Positions 46,493-55,911 of a stretch of 64,000 bases of DNA are shown in pieces. The position numbers and the translations under genes were made by a program. Positions within the stretch are counted from its first letter, which is position 1; each line of letters begins with the position of its first letter. This stretch comes from Bacteroidota bacterium. GTDB taxonomy: Bacteria; Bacteroidota; Bacteroidia; Chitinophagales; BACL12. Where the stretch lies: NCBI GenBank assembly GCA_029571985.1, contig JAKQVC010000132.1, positions 124,001-188,000 of the forward strand, in the 5' to 3' direction. The notes below the pieces were generated by a model, which saw only the letters and a program-made list of their open reading frames with translations, searched no databases and was not told the DNA's origin.

Positions 46493-47701
46493 TTATGTTG
46501 TTACCGGATTGGAATCAGTTTCTTCTATTTCAGCTGCTGGTTCTTCTTCCTCTTCTAATTCTTCCGGCATCTCGATTTCTCTGCTTACACTTAAAATAAT
46601 ACCTATACTGATACTGGTAAACCATAAGCTGGTTCCACCCATGCTGACTAATGGCAGTGTTAAACCGGTTGTTGGCAATAAATGCACGGCAACACCCATA
46701 TTGATAAAGGCTTGTATGCACAAACTCAATCCTAAACCTACTGCCAATAAGGCTCCAAAGCTGGTTGGCGCCTTAAGAACAATGCGAATACACCGATATA
46801 AAAAGGTGAGATATAAAAAAATCATAATTAATCCACCCACTAATCCGTACTCCTCTAAAATAGTTGCGAAAATAAAATCGGCATATGGATACGGCAGAAA
46901 TTCTTTTTGAGTTGAATTTCCGGGTCCAACGCCTAAAACACCACCTTTTGCAATAGCAATTTTAGCCTGATTGGTTTGATATAAATCATCTGAATCGCCT
47001 CCATCCACAAAAGAATCCACACGTGCTTTCCAGGTACCTAAACGACCGACATTTGGGAAGGCATACGCCATGGCAATAATGACACTAATTAACACCATAC
47101 CGGCTAATATGGTGAGGGCGATATATTTAAAATTCACGCGACCGACAAACATGAGCACAATGCATGTAAAAAACAATACGCTGGCTGTTGACAGGTTTTC
47201 CGGCAAAATGAGTGCGCAAATAATGGCGATAGGTAAAATAACCGGAACGAAAGCCTCTTTGAAACTATGCACCTTATCCTGCTTCTTTGACAACACACGT
47301 GCGGTATACATAATCAATGCAAACCGCGCCAAATCTGAAGTCTGGAAGGTTAAATTAATTACAGGCAAAGTAATCCATCGCGAAGCATCATTTACTTCGG
47401 GCGCTAAAAACATGGTATACAATAATGCCGGTACGCTGAGCCATAATAATATTTGTGCGATGCGACTATAATAGCGATAAGGTATCAGGTGACTTAAATA
47501 CATCAACACAATACCAAACAATAAAATCACACTGTGTTTTACCAGATAATATTCTGTATTTCCACCTGCTGATTTATAAGCCAGGGTTTCGGTTGAGCTA
47601 TACACCGCTAAAATGGAAAATACAGACAACAGAAATACCACCAACCAGATATACCGGTCGCCGCGCACCCTGTTAAACACATATTGTATGGACTCAGACA
47701 T
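46493..47701 (-). CDS. ftsW: peptidoglycan polymerase FtsW (SEDS family)
   Basis: A 402-residue SEDS-family membrane protein with about ten helices; family members polymerise lipid II and pair with a class B penicillin-binding protein, here FtsI in the same operon. Visible elements are YKSAGGNTEYYLVKH, EVNDASRWITLPVINLTFQTSDLARFALIMYTAR, GGVLGVGPGNSTQKEFLPYPYADFIFATILEEYGLVGGL (with the conserved Asp and Glu), and LLPTTGLTLPLVSMGGTSLW. The C-terminus is a Glu-rich cytoplasmic tail. Assigned FtsW rather than RodA from its place in the dcw cluster. Confidence 0.94.
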   Translation of the reverse strand: MSESIQYVFNRVRGDRYIWLVVFLLSVFSILAVYSSTETLAYKSAGGNTEYYLVKHSVILLFGIVLMYLSHLIPYRYYSRIAQILLWLSVPALLYTMFLAPEVNDASRWITLPVINLTFQTSDLARFALIMYTARVLSKKQDKVHSFKEAFVPVILPIAIICALILPENLSTASVLFFTCIVLMFVGRVNFKYIALTILAGMVLISVIIAMAYAFPNVGRLGTWKARVDSFVDGGDSDDLYQTNQAKIAIAKGGVLGVGPGNSTQKEFLPYPYADFIFATILEEYGLVGGLIMIFLYLTFLYRCIRIVLKAPTSFGALLAVGLGLSLCIQAFINMGVAVHLLPTTGLTLPLVSMGGTSLWFTSISIGIILSVSREIEMPEELEEEEEPAAEIEETDSNPVTT

Positions 47702-47717
47702 AATGTATGACTAAACC

Positions 47718-49070
47718 TTATAATTGACGCACTTGATTTTTAAACTGGTCACCGCGATCTTCGAAGTTTTCAAATAAATCGAAAGATGCGCATGCAGGCG
47801 ACAATAATACCACATCGCCATTTTTACCCAAGCGATAGGCCATTTCCACACAGTCTTTCATGTTATCGGTATTTACCAATATATCGACAGATTTACCGAA
47901 TGCTTCGTGAATACGAGTATTGTCTTTTCCCAGACAAACAATTGCCTTCACTTTTTTCTTTACTAAATCGGTAATGAGTGAATAATCATTTCCTTTATCA
48001 ATACCACCCACAATCCAGATCACCGGATCTGTCTGGCTTTCCAATGCATACCAGGTGCTGTTGATGTTGGTTGCTTTTGAATCGTTGATAAATGAAATAC
48101 CGTGCACCTTAGCCACGAATTCGAGGCGGTGTTCGAGTCCATTGAAATCGGAGAAACTCTCGCGGATGTTTTCATTTTTTAATCCAAGCACCTTACCCAC
48201 AATGCCTGCGGCCATAGAGTTGTACTGGTTGTGTTTTCCTTGTAGCGCTAATTCGTTAATGGTCATTTCAAAAAGGTTTTGTTTAAATTGAATATGTATG
48301 GAATCATCAGCCACCCATGCACCTTCATGCGGTCGGTCATCCAGCGTGAAAGTGAGTATGTTGGCTGCGTTTTGTAAAAAAGGTGAGGTGCGTTTTGACA
48401 TTTCATCTGACAGCACAGGGTCATCTGCACAATAGATAAAATAATCGCCATCTGTCTGATTCATGGTTATCCGAAACTTAGAATCGATATAGCGTTCGAA
48501 CTGATAATTATAACTGTCGAGATGATCAGGTGTGATATTCAGTATGACAGATATGTAAGGTTTGAATGTAACACTGTCATCCAATTGAAAATTACTGATT
48601 TCCAATACGTACCATTCGTGTTGAGTGCGGGCCACCAACTCGGCAAAACTTTTTCCGATATTGCCGCCAATAGCCACATCCAACCCTGCATGCTTCAGCA
48701 TATGATAGGTGAGTGAAGTGCAGGTAGATTTTCCATTACTGCCGGTGATGGCAATCACTTTACCCTGGCAATATCTCCATGCAAATTCGATTTCGCCTAC
48801 TACCGGTTTATTGGCAGCGCGAATGGCCTGCATGACCGGATATTTTTCCTGAATACCGGGACTTTTAATTATTTCATCAGCACCCAAAATAATATCCATC
48901 GAATGTGTTCCTTCTTCAAATGGAATGTGATGTTGCTGTAGTACTGTTTTGTATTGCGCACGTATGGTTCCTTTGTCAGACACAAATACTTCATATCCCT
49001 GCTGTTGAGCAAGAATTGCAGCACCTGTGCCACTTTCTCCGGAACCTAATATGACAATACGTTTGCTCAT
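47718..49070 (-). CDS. murD: UDP-N-acetylmuramoylalanine--D-glutamate ligase
   Basis: A Mur ligase of 450 residues that adds D-glutamate. It begins [21 protein letters not shown] and carries the ATP loop VIAITGSNGKSTCTSLTYH, ISNFQLDDSVTFKPYISVILNITPDHLDSYNYQFERY, and GGIDKGNDYSLITDLVKKKVKAIVCLG, the last typical of MurD. The start at 49070 overlaps the mraY stop (TAATG); the frame is open upstream but that part overlaps mraY coding sequence and is not family-like. 16 bases separate it from ftsW. Confidence 0.95.
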   Translation of the reverse strand: MSKRIVILGSGESGTGAAILAQQQGYEVFVSDKGTIRAQYKTVLQQHHIPFEEGTHSMDIILGADEIIKSPGIQEKYPVMQAIRAANKPVVGEIEFAWRYCQGKVIAITGSNGKSTCTSLTYHMLKHAGLDVAIGGNIGKSFAELVARTQHEWYVLEISNFQLDDSVTFKPYISVILNITPDHLDSYNYQFERYIDSKFRITMNQTDGDYFIYCADDPVLSDEMSKRTSPFLQNAANILTFTLDDRPHEGAWVADDSIHIQFKQNLFEMTINELALQGKHNQYNSMAAGIVGKVLGLKNENIRESFSDFNGLEHRLEFVAKVHGISFINDSKATNINSTWYALESQTDPVIWIVGGIDKGNDYSLITDLVKKKVKAIVCLGKDNTRIHEAFGKSVDILVNTDNMKDCVEMAYRLGKNGDVVLLSPACASFDLFENFEDRGDQFKNQVRQL

Positions 49071-50374
49071 TATCTGACTTTCAATGTCACGATGGAAACA
49101 ATAGCTAATAATATAGTGATGATCCAAAAACGCGTTACGATTTTGGTTTCAAACATGCCTTTCTTCTGATAATGGTGATGGAGCGGACTCATCAGAAAAA
49201 TGCGACGTCCTTCACCATACTTTTTGCGTGTGTATTTAAAATAACTAACCTGAATCATAACGCTGAGATTTTCAACCAGGAAAATCCCGCACAACACAGG
49301 AATTAATAATTCTTTGCGGATAACAATAGCCAGCGATGCGATGATACCGCCAATGGTTAAGCTTCCGGTATCGCCCATAAATACTTGTGCAGGAAAAGCA
49401 TTATACCACAAAAATCCGATACAGGCTCCGATTAATGCCGCGCTGAATACAACGAGCTCACCTGAATCCGGTATGTACATAATATTCAGGTAGTCGCTCA
49501 ATATCGAGTTACCGGCTACGTATGCAAAAATCAACAGCGTGATAACAATAATGGTGGATGTTCCTGCAGCCAATCCATCCAAACCATCCGTGAGGTTCGC
49601 TCCATTGGATACTGCCGTAATTATGATAATAATGATAGCAATAAATACTAATGGGAATAACCATTTTTGCGTATCATCACTTGCCCATCCGGTTAACCAG
49701 GTATAATCAAACTCATTATTTTTTACGAGTGGAATTGTTGATTTCGTAGAACGCGTATCGTGACTTAAAAAATGGAGGCCGGTTGAATCTAACTGACCAT
49801 CGCCTTCAAGACGAATCCCTTGTGCAGCGTAGGTTTCAAGTGGTCTTCCGACAGGCTCACCCTTGTCTACTGCATACACATAAATATTATCGTAATCGCG
49901 CAATTTTACATCATCTGAAAAATATAATACTGCGCCAACTATACCACCCAATACTACCTGACCCAGCAATTTAAACTTCGCACGTAATCCTTCTTTATTT
50001 TTTCTGAATACTTTAATATAATCATCCAGAAATCCAATAAAGCCCATCCAAACTGTTACAATTAACATCAACAACACATAAATATTGCGCAGGTCGGCAA
50101 GCAATAATACAGGGATGAGTAAAGCCAGAATGATAATAATACCACCCATGGTTGGTGTTCCTTTTTTACTCAATTGACCTTCCAGACCTAAATCGCGAAC
50201 GGTTTCGCCGATTTGCATGCGCTGCAGTATCTTAATAATGCGCTTGCCTATGATGATCGAGATAATCAGCGATAATAATACAGCTATGCCTGCGCGGAAA
50301 GAGATGTATTGAAATACACCTGCTCCCGGAACATCATATTGTTCATCAAGCCATTGAAAGAGATAGTATAACAT
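49070..50374 (-). CDS. mraY: phospho-N-acetylmuramoyl-pentapeptide-transferase MraY
   Basis: A 434-residue polytopic membrane enzyme that makes lipid I. The signatures are [38 protein letters not shown] (catalytic Asp pair), [53 protein letters not shown] and [18 protein letters not shown]. It is about 70 residues longer than the E. coli enzyme because of an extra loop between helices ([20 protein letters not shown] to [11 protein letters not shown]), an insertion that is usual in Bacteroidota MraY. Its start overlaps the murE stop by one base (TAATG). Confidence 0.96.
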   Translation of the reverse strand: MLYYLFQWLDEQYDVPGAGVFQYISFRAGIAVLLSLIISIIIGKRIIKILQRMQIGETVRDLGLEGQLSKKGTPTMGGIIIILALLIPVLLLADLRNIYVLLMLIVTVWMGFIGFLDDYIKVFRKNKEGLRAKFKLLGQVVLGGIVGAVLYFSDDVKLRDYDNIYVYAVDKGEPVGRPLETYAAQGIRLEGDGQLDSTGLHFLSHDTRSTKSTIPLVKNNEFDYTWLTGWASDDTQKWLFPLVFIAIIIIIITAVSNGANLTDGLDGLAAGTSTIIVITLLIFAYVAGNSILSDYLNIMYIPDSGELVVFSAALIGACIGFLWYNAFPAQVFMGDTGSLTIGGIIASLAIVIRKELLIPVLCGIFLVENLSVMIQVSYFKYTRKKYGEGRRIFLMSPLHHHYQKKGMFETKIVTRFWIITILLAIVSIVTLKVR

Positions 50375-51843
50375 TAGTGAACGAGGGTTTTGAATGTGTC
50401 TCTTAATACTGCTTTATCATCAAAAGGATGTTTTACTCCTTTAATTTCCTGATACTTTTCATGTCCTTTTCCAACAACACAAATCACATCACCGGTTTTA
50501 GCCAGCATAACTGCAGTGCGGATTGCTTCACGACGATCGGTTATGGAAAGACAATTTGACTTACTCTCATCCGTTAATCCGGCTTCCATTTCGCGAATAA
50601 TAGATTCCGGTTCTTCGCTGCGCGGATTATCACTGGTAAGTACCACTTTATCGCTGAGCTTTGCAGCTACAGCAGCCATCAGCGGACGTTTTGTTTTGTC
50701 GCGATCACCACCACAACCTACTACGGTTAGCATGTGCTGGTTTTTGCCTAACATCGATTTCACCGTACTCAATAATTTTTCAACTGCATCCGGTGTGTGG
50801 GCATAATCTACAATTCCGGTAATTTTTTGACCGGTAGCATATAGTACATCAAACCGGCCTTCAACAGGCTGTTGCGCGCTTAATATCGTGAGCACACTTT
50901 CTTTATCGAACCCCAGCAGGCGTCCTATCGCATACACACACAATACATTCCAGGCATTGAATTCACCTAACAGCAGCGAGTGAAATTCTGCACCATCTAA
51001 ATTGAGTACCAAACCTGTGATGGCATTTTCACGAATACGTGCCGTAAAATCGGCGCTGCCTTTTACACTATATGTATATGTTTGCGCCTTACAATTTTGC
51101 ACCATCACCATACCTCTGCGATCGTCGGTATTAATTAAGGCAAATGCTGATTTCGGCAGCATATCAAAAAACATTTTTTTCGCTGCGATATATTGATCAA
51201 ATGTTTTATGATAATCTAAATGATCATGCGTGATATTGGTAAATACACCTCCGGCAAATCTCAAACCACCAATGCGATGTTGATGAGCGGCATGCGAGCT
51301 CACTTCCATGCACACATGCGTACAACCGGCTTCAACCATCCGCGCCAATAATGCATTTAATTGTACCGGATCAGGTGTTGTATGTGTACTGGGCACTATG
51401 GTATCGCCAATGCGATTCTCAACAGTAGATATTAATCCTGTTTTCTCACCCAATCCATTTAATACATGATAACATAAGGTTGCTGTAGTCGTTTTCCCAT
51501 TGGTACCAGTGATACCGACTAATTTTAATTGATGAGAAGGGTTACCATAAAAAGCGTGCGCTAATTGAGCCAAAGCCAGACCAGCATGTTGCACGCGTAT
51601 ATAAGTAATGTGTTCAGGCAATTGCATCTCATCCTCACCCACAATTACAGTCGCACCTGAATCAATTGCTTTCGGAATAAAAGTATGTCCGTCGACAGTT
51701 GTTCCTCTAACGGCAACAAAAATACTGCCCTGCGCAACCTGTCTGCTGTCGGCAGTAATACCACTTACCTGCACTGCATGGGCATCCTTACCGTACATCT
51801 GTACGATATCTACTGCAGACAATATGGTATGTAAGGCGATCAT
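50374..51843 (-). CDS. murE: UDP-MurNAc-tripeptide synthetase MurE
   Basis: A 489-residue Mur ligase that adds the third residue of the stem peptide. ATP loop [50 protein letters not shown] (carbamylated Lys region nearby), [12 protein letters not shown] and [16 protein letters not shown] are present. The DNPR motif is the accepted marker for meso-diaminopimelate specificity, so the peptidoglycan is predicted to be of the DAP type. Start overlaps ftsI stop by four bases (ATGA). Confidence 0.96.
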   Translation of the reverse strand: MIALHTILSAVDIVQMYGKDAHAVQVSGITADSRQVAQGSIFVAVRGTTVDGHTFIPKAIDSGATVIVGEDEMQLPEHITYIRVQHAGLALAQLAHAFYGNPSHQLKLVGITGTNGKTTTATLCYHVLNGLGEKTGLISTVENRIGDTIVPSTHTTPDPVQLNALLARMVEAGCTHVCMEVSSHAAHQHRIGGLRFAGGVFTNITHDHLDYHKTFDQYIAAKKMFFDMLPKSAFALINTDDRRGMVMVQNCKAQTYTYSVKGSADFTARIRENAITGLVLNLDGAEFHSLLLGEFNAWNVLCVYAIGRLLGFDKESVLTILSAQQPVEGRFDVLYATGQKITGIVDYAHTPDAVEKLLSTVKSMLGKNQHMLTVVGCGGDRDKTKRPLMAAVAAKLSDKVVLTSDNPRSEEPESIIREMEAGLTDESKSNCLSITDRREAIRTAVMLAKTGDVICVVGKGHEKYQEIKGVKHPFDDKAVLRDTFKTLVH

Positions 51844-53927
51844 TCTAATGTAATCAGTATTAACTCTTTAGGCTTGATAGCATTTCCGGCAGGGATACTT
51901 TGCAAACTAACTTTTCCGGTGCCTTGCACGGATACTGTTAAATCATATTCTTCCAACAGATACAATGCATCGCGTAAACCCATACCCCGCACATCCGGCA
52001 TGGTATACTTATATGTTTTTATTTCGGTATGGTCAGCAGTTTTACCTTGTGCATCCACTGCAACCCATTCTTCATTATCATTGAATCCTTCGGATACCTG
52101 CAATTCGGCAAATAAGGTGCGGTAGTCATAAGCATATCCTTTACTAAAAGCCTGAACACCCATTACAGGCGCATTTTTAGCATTTACAGGTTCACGCATA
52201 TTAATGAAATGCGAATACACCTTGTCGGCGATTTCTCTAAACACAGGTGCGGCAACCGCACCACCGTAATACACATGATTGCTGGGTGCATTCACCATTA
52301 CCACGATAGAATATTTTGGATCATCGTAAGGAAAATACCCTGCAAAGGAGGCCAGGTATTTATCGGCATACACACCATTTTCTAATAATTTTGCTGTACC
52401 TGTTTTGCCGGCGAACTGGTAATAATCATTTTTCAAATGCTTAGCTGTTCCACTATCCACTACAGCCAATAAACACTCCTGTAATTGTTCAAGTGTTTTA
52501 TTCGAGCAGAGTTTATTATTCAGCACTTCCGGTTTAAATTTTTCGATAGACACACCGGACTGACGAATTTCATTCACGAGGTATGGTTTCATCATCACGC
52601 CATCGTTAGCAATACCATTGTAATAGGTGAGCAATTGCAAAGGAGTTATTTGCAATTCGTAACCCACACTCATCCAGGGCACTGTAGTACCATACCAATG
52701 TTCTTTATCCTTTGGGTCTTTTTTAAAATAAGGTTTTGGTTCACCCGGTAATTCTATTCCGGTAACTTCAGCTACACCTGATTCCAATACATGGTCAATA
52801 TATTTTTGCGGATCTTTCTGATAATAATCGTAAGCCAAACGGGATATACCCACATTGGATGAAAGTGCAAATGCCGTTTTAACTGTTACATCGCGACGGT
52901 GGTGTGGTTCAGAGTCGTACATGATACGATTAGCAAAAGGAAACTGACCGTATTGTAAATCCACATGATCATTAATATTTAATCCATCTTCAAACAGACA
53001 CATTAAGGAAAATAATTTCCAGGTTGAACCCGGTTCTACTTTTTCGAGGATGGCGTAATTGTAGGTTTCTTTATATACACCTTCATCCACTTTGGTGAGG
53101 TTGGAGATGGCTTTGATTTTTCCGGTTTTTACTTCCATCACGATGGCAGTTCCCCATTTCGCATTGTTTTTTACCAATGATTTGCGGAGGGCCGCTTCAG
53201 TTAAATCCTGCATGTTTACATCCAGTGTTGTAATCACATCCATGCCATCAACCGGATCTATCTCATTGCTTTCACTGATACGCACCCATGAACCTCCTGC
53301 CACTTTACGCATGGAAGCCAAACCCGATTTACCGCGCAACAAAGTATCATATGCACCTTCGAGACCAATGCGACGGCCATTTTGTACATAACCTATTGTG
53401 CGCACCGCCAAACTTCCATACGGATATTCGCGCTTCTCATATTGATTGATGATGAGTCCGCCACCATTTTGTCCACGTCTGAATAATGGAAAATTTTCCA
53501 GCATCTCTTTTTGCGGCATGGTAACTTTTTTTTGTATTTCGATATATCGTTTACCTTGCTTGCGTGCTGTTGTAATTTTTTGTTTGTATTGGGCTGCTGT
53601 TTTATCCTTGAATAAGTAAGCCAGTGAGTAACACAATGAATCGATGTCGGCACTGAAATGCACTGGTGAAGGCGCAACCGGATCCATATAAATATCGAAA
53701 TAGGGGAAAGAAGTTGCGAGCACTTCGCCTTTTTCAGAATAAATAGAACCGCGGGCCGGGTCGATAATTTCTTTTTTAGTGCGCACACTATCTGCCATAG
53801 CGCGATACGACTCGCCATGTACAAACGACACATTTACAATCTGACCTACAATTGCCGCGCATAATACAATCATGCCTGCGTAAGTCACATATAGACGCCA
53901 TAATATGTCTTTCTTAGTATTCTCCAT
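51840..53927 (-). CDS. ftsI: division-specific penicillin-binding protein FtsI (PBP3-like) with PASTA domain
   Basis: A 695-residue class B transpeptidase. An N-terminal membrane helix (about residues 12-34) is followed by the pedestal domain (DPARGSIYSEKGEVLATS) and the transpeptidase domain with Ser301-Thr-Trp-Lys304, Ser356-Ser-Asn358 and Lys508-Thr-Gly-Thr511 as the three penicillin-binding motifs. The C-terminal 65 residues (YKYTMPDVRGMGLRDALYLLEEYDLTVSVQG) are a PASTA domain. It is paired with FtsW of the same operon for septal peptidoglycan synthesis. Start overlaps the end of the ftsL-like gene by 14 bases. Confidence 0.96.
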   Translation of the reverse strand: MENTKKDILWRLYVTYAGMIVLCAAIVGQIVNVSFVHGESYRAMADSVRTKKEIIDPARGSIYSEKGEVLATSFPYFDIYMDPVAPSPVHFSADIDSLCYSLAYLFKDKTAAQYKQKITTARKQGKRYIEIQKKVTMPQKEMLENFPLFRRGQNGGGLIINQYEKREYPYGSLAVRTIGYVQNGRRIGLEGAYDTLLRGKSGLASMRKVAGGSWVRISESNEIDPVDGMDVITTLDVNMQDLTEAALRKSLVKNNAKWGTAIVMEVKTGKIKAISNLTKVDEGVYKETYNYAILEKVEPGSTWKLFSLMCLFEDGLNINDHVDLQYGQFPFANRIMYDSEPHHRRDVTVKTAFALSSNVGISRLAYDYYQKDPQKYIDHVLESGVAEVTGIELPGEPKPYFKKDPKDKEHWYGTTVPWMSVGYELQITPLQLLTYYNGIANDGVMMKPYLVNEIRQSGVSIEKFKPEVLNNKLCSNKTLEQLQECLLAVVDSGTAKHLKNDYYQFAGKTGTAKLLENGVYADKYLASFAGYFPYDDPKYSIVVMVNAPSNHVYYGGAVAAPVFREIADKVYSHFINMREPVNAKNAPVMGVQAFSKGYAYDYRTLFAELQVSEGFNDNEEWVAVDAQGKTADHTEIKTYKYTMPDVRGMGLRDALYLLEEYDLTVSVQGTGKVSLQSIPAGNAIKPKELILITLE

Positions 53928-54276
53928 CCTCTACCTGAATTGTATATGGTGGGTGAGATAATTCCTGCATCTGCAGGGTGTCTACTAAATCAGCAATATT
54001 GCTTTGGCGACTGGCGCGTGTCAGCGAATCGCGGGTTGCGTTGTAATAATATTGTTTCTCGAGCAGGTGCGTATTGAGGTCGCGGATTTCGCGGTCCATG
54101 CGTACACTGCGATGATTATTCCATATATAAAATATGCCGATGATAACGAGAAATAAAAAATACGGCATATTGGCAACGATATTTTCCCAGCGGAAAAAGG
54201 CCACATCATCGAATGCTTTCAACATCGATGCGAGATTTTTCTTCCCGTTTTTTGTGGTTTGTTTTTCGGTTGCCAT
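53914..54276 (-). CDS. ftsL: FtsL-like divisome protein
   Basis: About 120 residues from MATEKQTTKNGKKNL. A basic N-terminus of about 35 residues precedes one transmembrane helix (MPYFLFLVIIGIFYIWNNH) and a short coiled-coil-like extracytoplasmic segment (REIRDLNTHLLEKQYYYNATRDSLTRAS). It is poorly conserved, as FtsL proteins are, and the assignment rests on topology and on position between rsmH and ftsI. An ATG at 54300 is possible but overlaps rsmH; 54276 leaves a four-base gap. FtsL stabilises the FtsQLB complex and activates FtsWI. Confidence 0.82.
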   Translation of the reverse strand: MATEKQTTKNGKKNLASMLKAFDDVAFFRWENIVANMPYFLFLVIIGIFYIWNNHRSVRMDREIRDLNTHLLEKQYYYNATRDSLTRASRQSNIADLVDTLQMQELSHPPYTIQVEDGEY

Positions 54277-54280
54277 TGAT

Positions 54281-55204
54281 TTATATTTTTTCTGCCACAC
54301 GCAATTTTGCGCTGCGTGATCGCGGATTTTGTCTGAGCTCTTCGAGTTCGGGTGTGATAGGTTTTTTGGTTACGAGTTTGTATGGAAATGATTTTCTGCC
54401 CATCATATCCTCTATAATTTCTCCGTCGGGACGTCCGGTTTTCATTACGTTTTTTACCATGCGGTCTTCCAGGCTGTGATAACTGATTACCACTAATCGT
54501 CCTCCGGGATGCAATACAGAAGCTGCCTGTGTCAGCATTTCTTCCAATGCAAGCATTTCGTCATTTACAGCAATGCGAATAGCCTGAAAAACCTGTGCGA
54601 GATACGTAGGCAATTCACCTTTCACCACTGAGGAAGCCACCTGTTTTAATTGGCCGGTTGTCTGGATACCTCCGCTTGCTGCGTATAGTTGTCGGAAGCT
54701 CACAATAGCCTGCGCTAATTGGCGGGCGTTGCGCACTTCTCCATATAATCCAAACAGGTGTTGTAATTCCGCTTCTGAAGAAGTATTAATTATCTGATAG
54801 GCATTTGCTGTTCCCTGTTTCGACATACGCATATCTAATGGCGCGTCGAAGCGTGTTGAAAATCCTCTGGCTGCTTCATCAAACTGATGAGAGCTCACCC
54901 CGAGGTCGGCTAAAATGCCGTTTACTTTCTGAACACCAGCCACCCGCAGAAACTTCTGCATATAGCGGAAGTTCTGCGGAATGAAGGTTGCGTTTGTAGC
55001 GCTAAACGCCTGTTGAAAATTCTGTGCAGCATCCGGATCCTGATCGAAACAGAATAATTTTCCGTTTGCCGACAGCCTCTTCACTATTTCTTTGCTATGC
55101 CCCCCACCGCCAAACGTAACATCTACATAGATGCCGTCGGGGTCGGTGATGAGTGCCTGTATACTCGCATGTAAAAGAACTGGTATATGATACGGTGAAC
55201 TCAT
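54281..55204 (-). CDS. rsmH: 16S rRNA (cytosine-1402-N4)-methyltransferase RsmH
   Basis: A 307-residue SAM-dependent methyltransferase (formerly MraW) acting on C1402 of 16S rRNA. It starts YHIPVLLHASIQALITDPDGIYVDVTFGGGGHSKEIVKRL (SAM motif), and contains GILADLGVSSHQFDEAARGFSTRFDAPLDMRM, RIAVNDEMLALEEML, and GGRLVVISYHSLEDRMVKNVM. Length and motifs are standard. Its start overlaps the mraZ stop by four bases (ATGA). Confidence 0.97.
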   Translation of the reverse strand: MSSPYHIPVLLHASIQALITDPDGIYVDVTFGGGGHSKEIVKRLSANGKLFCFDQDPDAAQNFQQAFSATNATFIPQNFRYMQKFLRVAGVQKVNGILADLGVSSHQFDEAARGFSTRFDAPLDMRMSKQGTANAYQIINTSSEAELQHLFGLYGEVRNARQLAQAIVSFRQLYAASGGIQTTGQLKQVASSVVKGELPTYLAQVFQAIRIAVNDEMLALEEMLTQAASVLHPGGRLVVISYHSLEDRMVKNVMKTGRPDGEIIEDMMGRKSFPYKLVTKKPITPELEELRQNPRSRSAKLRVAEKI

Positions 55205-55656
55205 ATATTGTACTTACCCCGTACCTTTTCTGCTAATGTTTGTTTTTGATTATCCGGACTATCGATAAATCTCTCCTTGAACTGCGCTTCAGACCAAACG
55301 ATGATGCGATTCATCTGACAATTCAGAACTATACCTTTCGTAATGCCGGCATCCTGTAAATGCATTTTTGGAAAGAGGATGCGATCGGCAGAATCGATAG
55401 GCAGCACGGCAGTGCCGCTGAAGAACATGTTTTTGTAAGCCCTGTCCTCCGGGTCATAATCGGGAATCCTGGCAACTTTTTCGGCCTCCACCTTGAAATC
55501 AGTATAGGCAAACAGGTAGAAACATGGGTCTATACCTCTGGCAATTACAAGCTTACCGGCATCCTCACCGGTAAGTTGCGCAAGCAAGCCGGCAGGCACA
55601 CGAATCCGCTGCTTCGAATCCAGGGTGCAGTCATATGTGCCGAAAAGTATTGCCAT
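55201..55656 (-). CDS. mraZ: transcriptional regulator MraZ
   Basis: A 151-residue protein of the AbrB-like MraZ family. The two repeats are visible as LFGTYDCTLDSKQRIRVPAGLLAQL near the N-terminus and SGTAVLPIDSADRILFPKMHLQDAGI in the second half. MraZ proteins bind short direct repeats upstream of the dcw operon and control it, often as repressors. Three 10-bp repeats lie upstream at 55702-55732. First gene of the operon that runs to ftsZ at 39883. Confidence 0.96.
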   Translation of the reverse strand: MAILFGTYDCTLDSKQRIRVPAGLLAQLTGEDAGKLVIARGIDPCFYLFAYTDFKVEAEKVARIPDYDPEDRAYKNMFFSGTAVLPIDSADRILFPKMHLQDAGITKGIVLNCQMNRIIVWSEAQFKERFIDSPDNQKQTLAEKVRGKYNI

Positions 55657-55701
55657 TTTTTAGGTCCTGAGGCTAAATTGAACGTAAACTTAGGCCAATT
55701 A

Positions 55702-55732
55702 TTACACTTTTGTACACTTTTGTACACTTCCG
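55702..55732 (-). promoter_or_regulatory. candidate MraZ boxes: three 10-bp direct repeats
   Basis: On the coding strand of mraZ the core AAGTGTA occurs three times at exact 10-bp spacing, the first two units reading AAAAGTGTAC/AAAAGTGTAA and the third diverging at its 5' end. It lies 46-76 bases upstream of the mraZ ATG, next to a TAAGTTTA -7-like sequence at 55685-55692. Direct repeats with an AAAGTG(T/G) core and 10-bp period have been described as MraZ sites in Mollicutes. Confidence 0.6.
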
Positions 55733-55911
55733 CGACTTGAAAATTTTTGCACACAAAATGCACAAGGGTTTTACACAAATGTTAGGATCGCTGAAATACC
55801 TGACTACAAAGGATTAGACGCCCATTGTTAAGGCTATTTACACAGGGTGTTGATAACCGTGGAACATCTCATGTCACACCACTGGAAAACAGCCCTTAGC
55901 TCCGTAAAAGG

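Noticed and set aside
55840-55860. DnaA box or replication origin near mraZ
   Set aside because: GTTGATAAC and similar words do not match TTATCCACA, there is no cluster, and no dnaA/dnaN genes are nearby.
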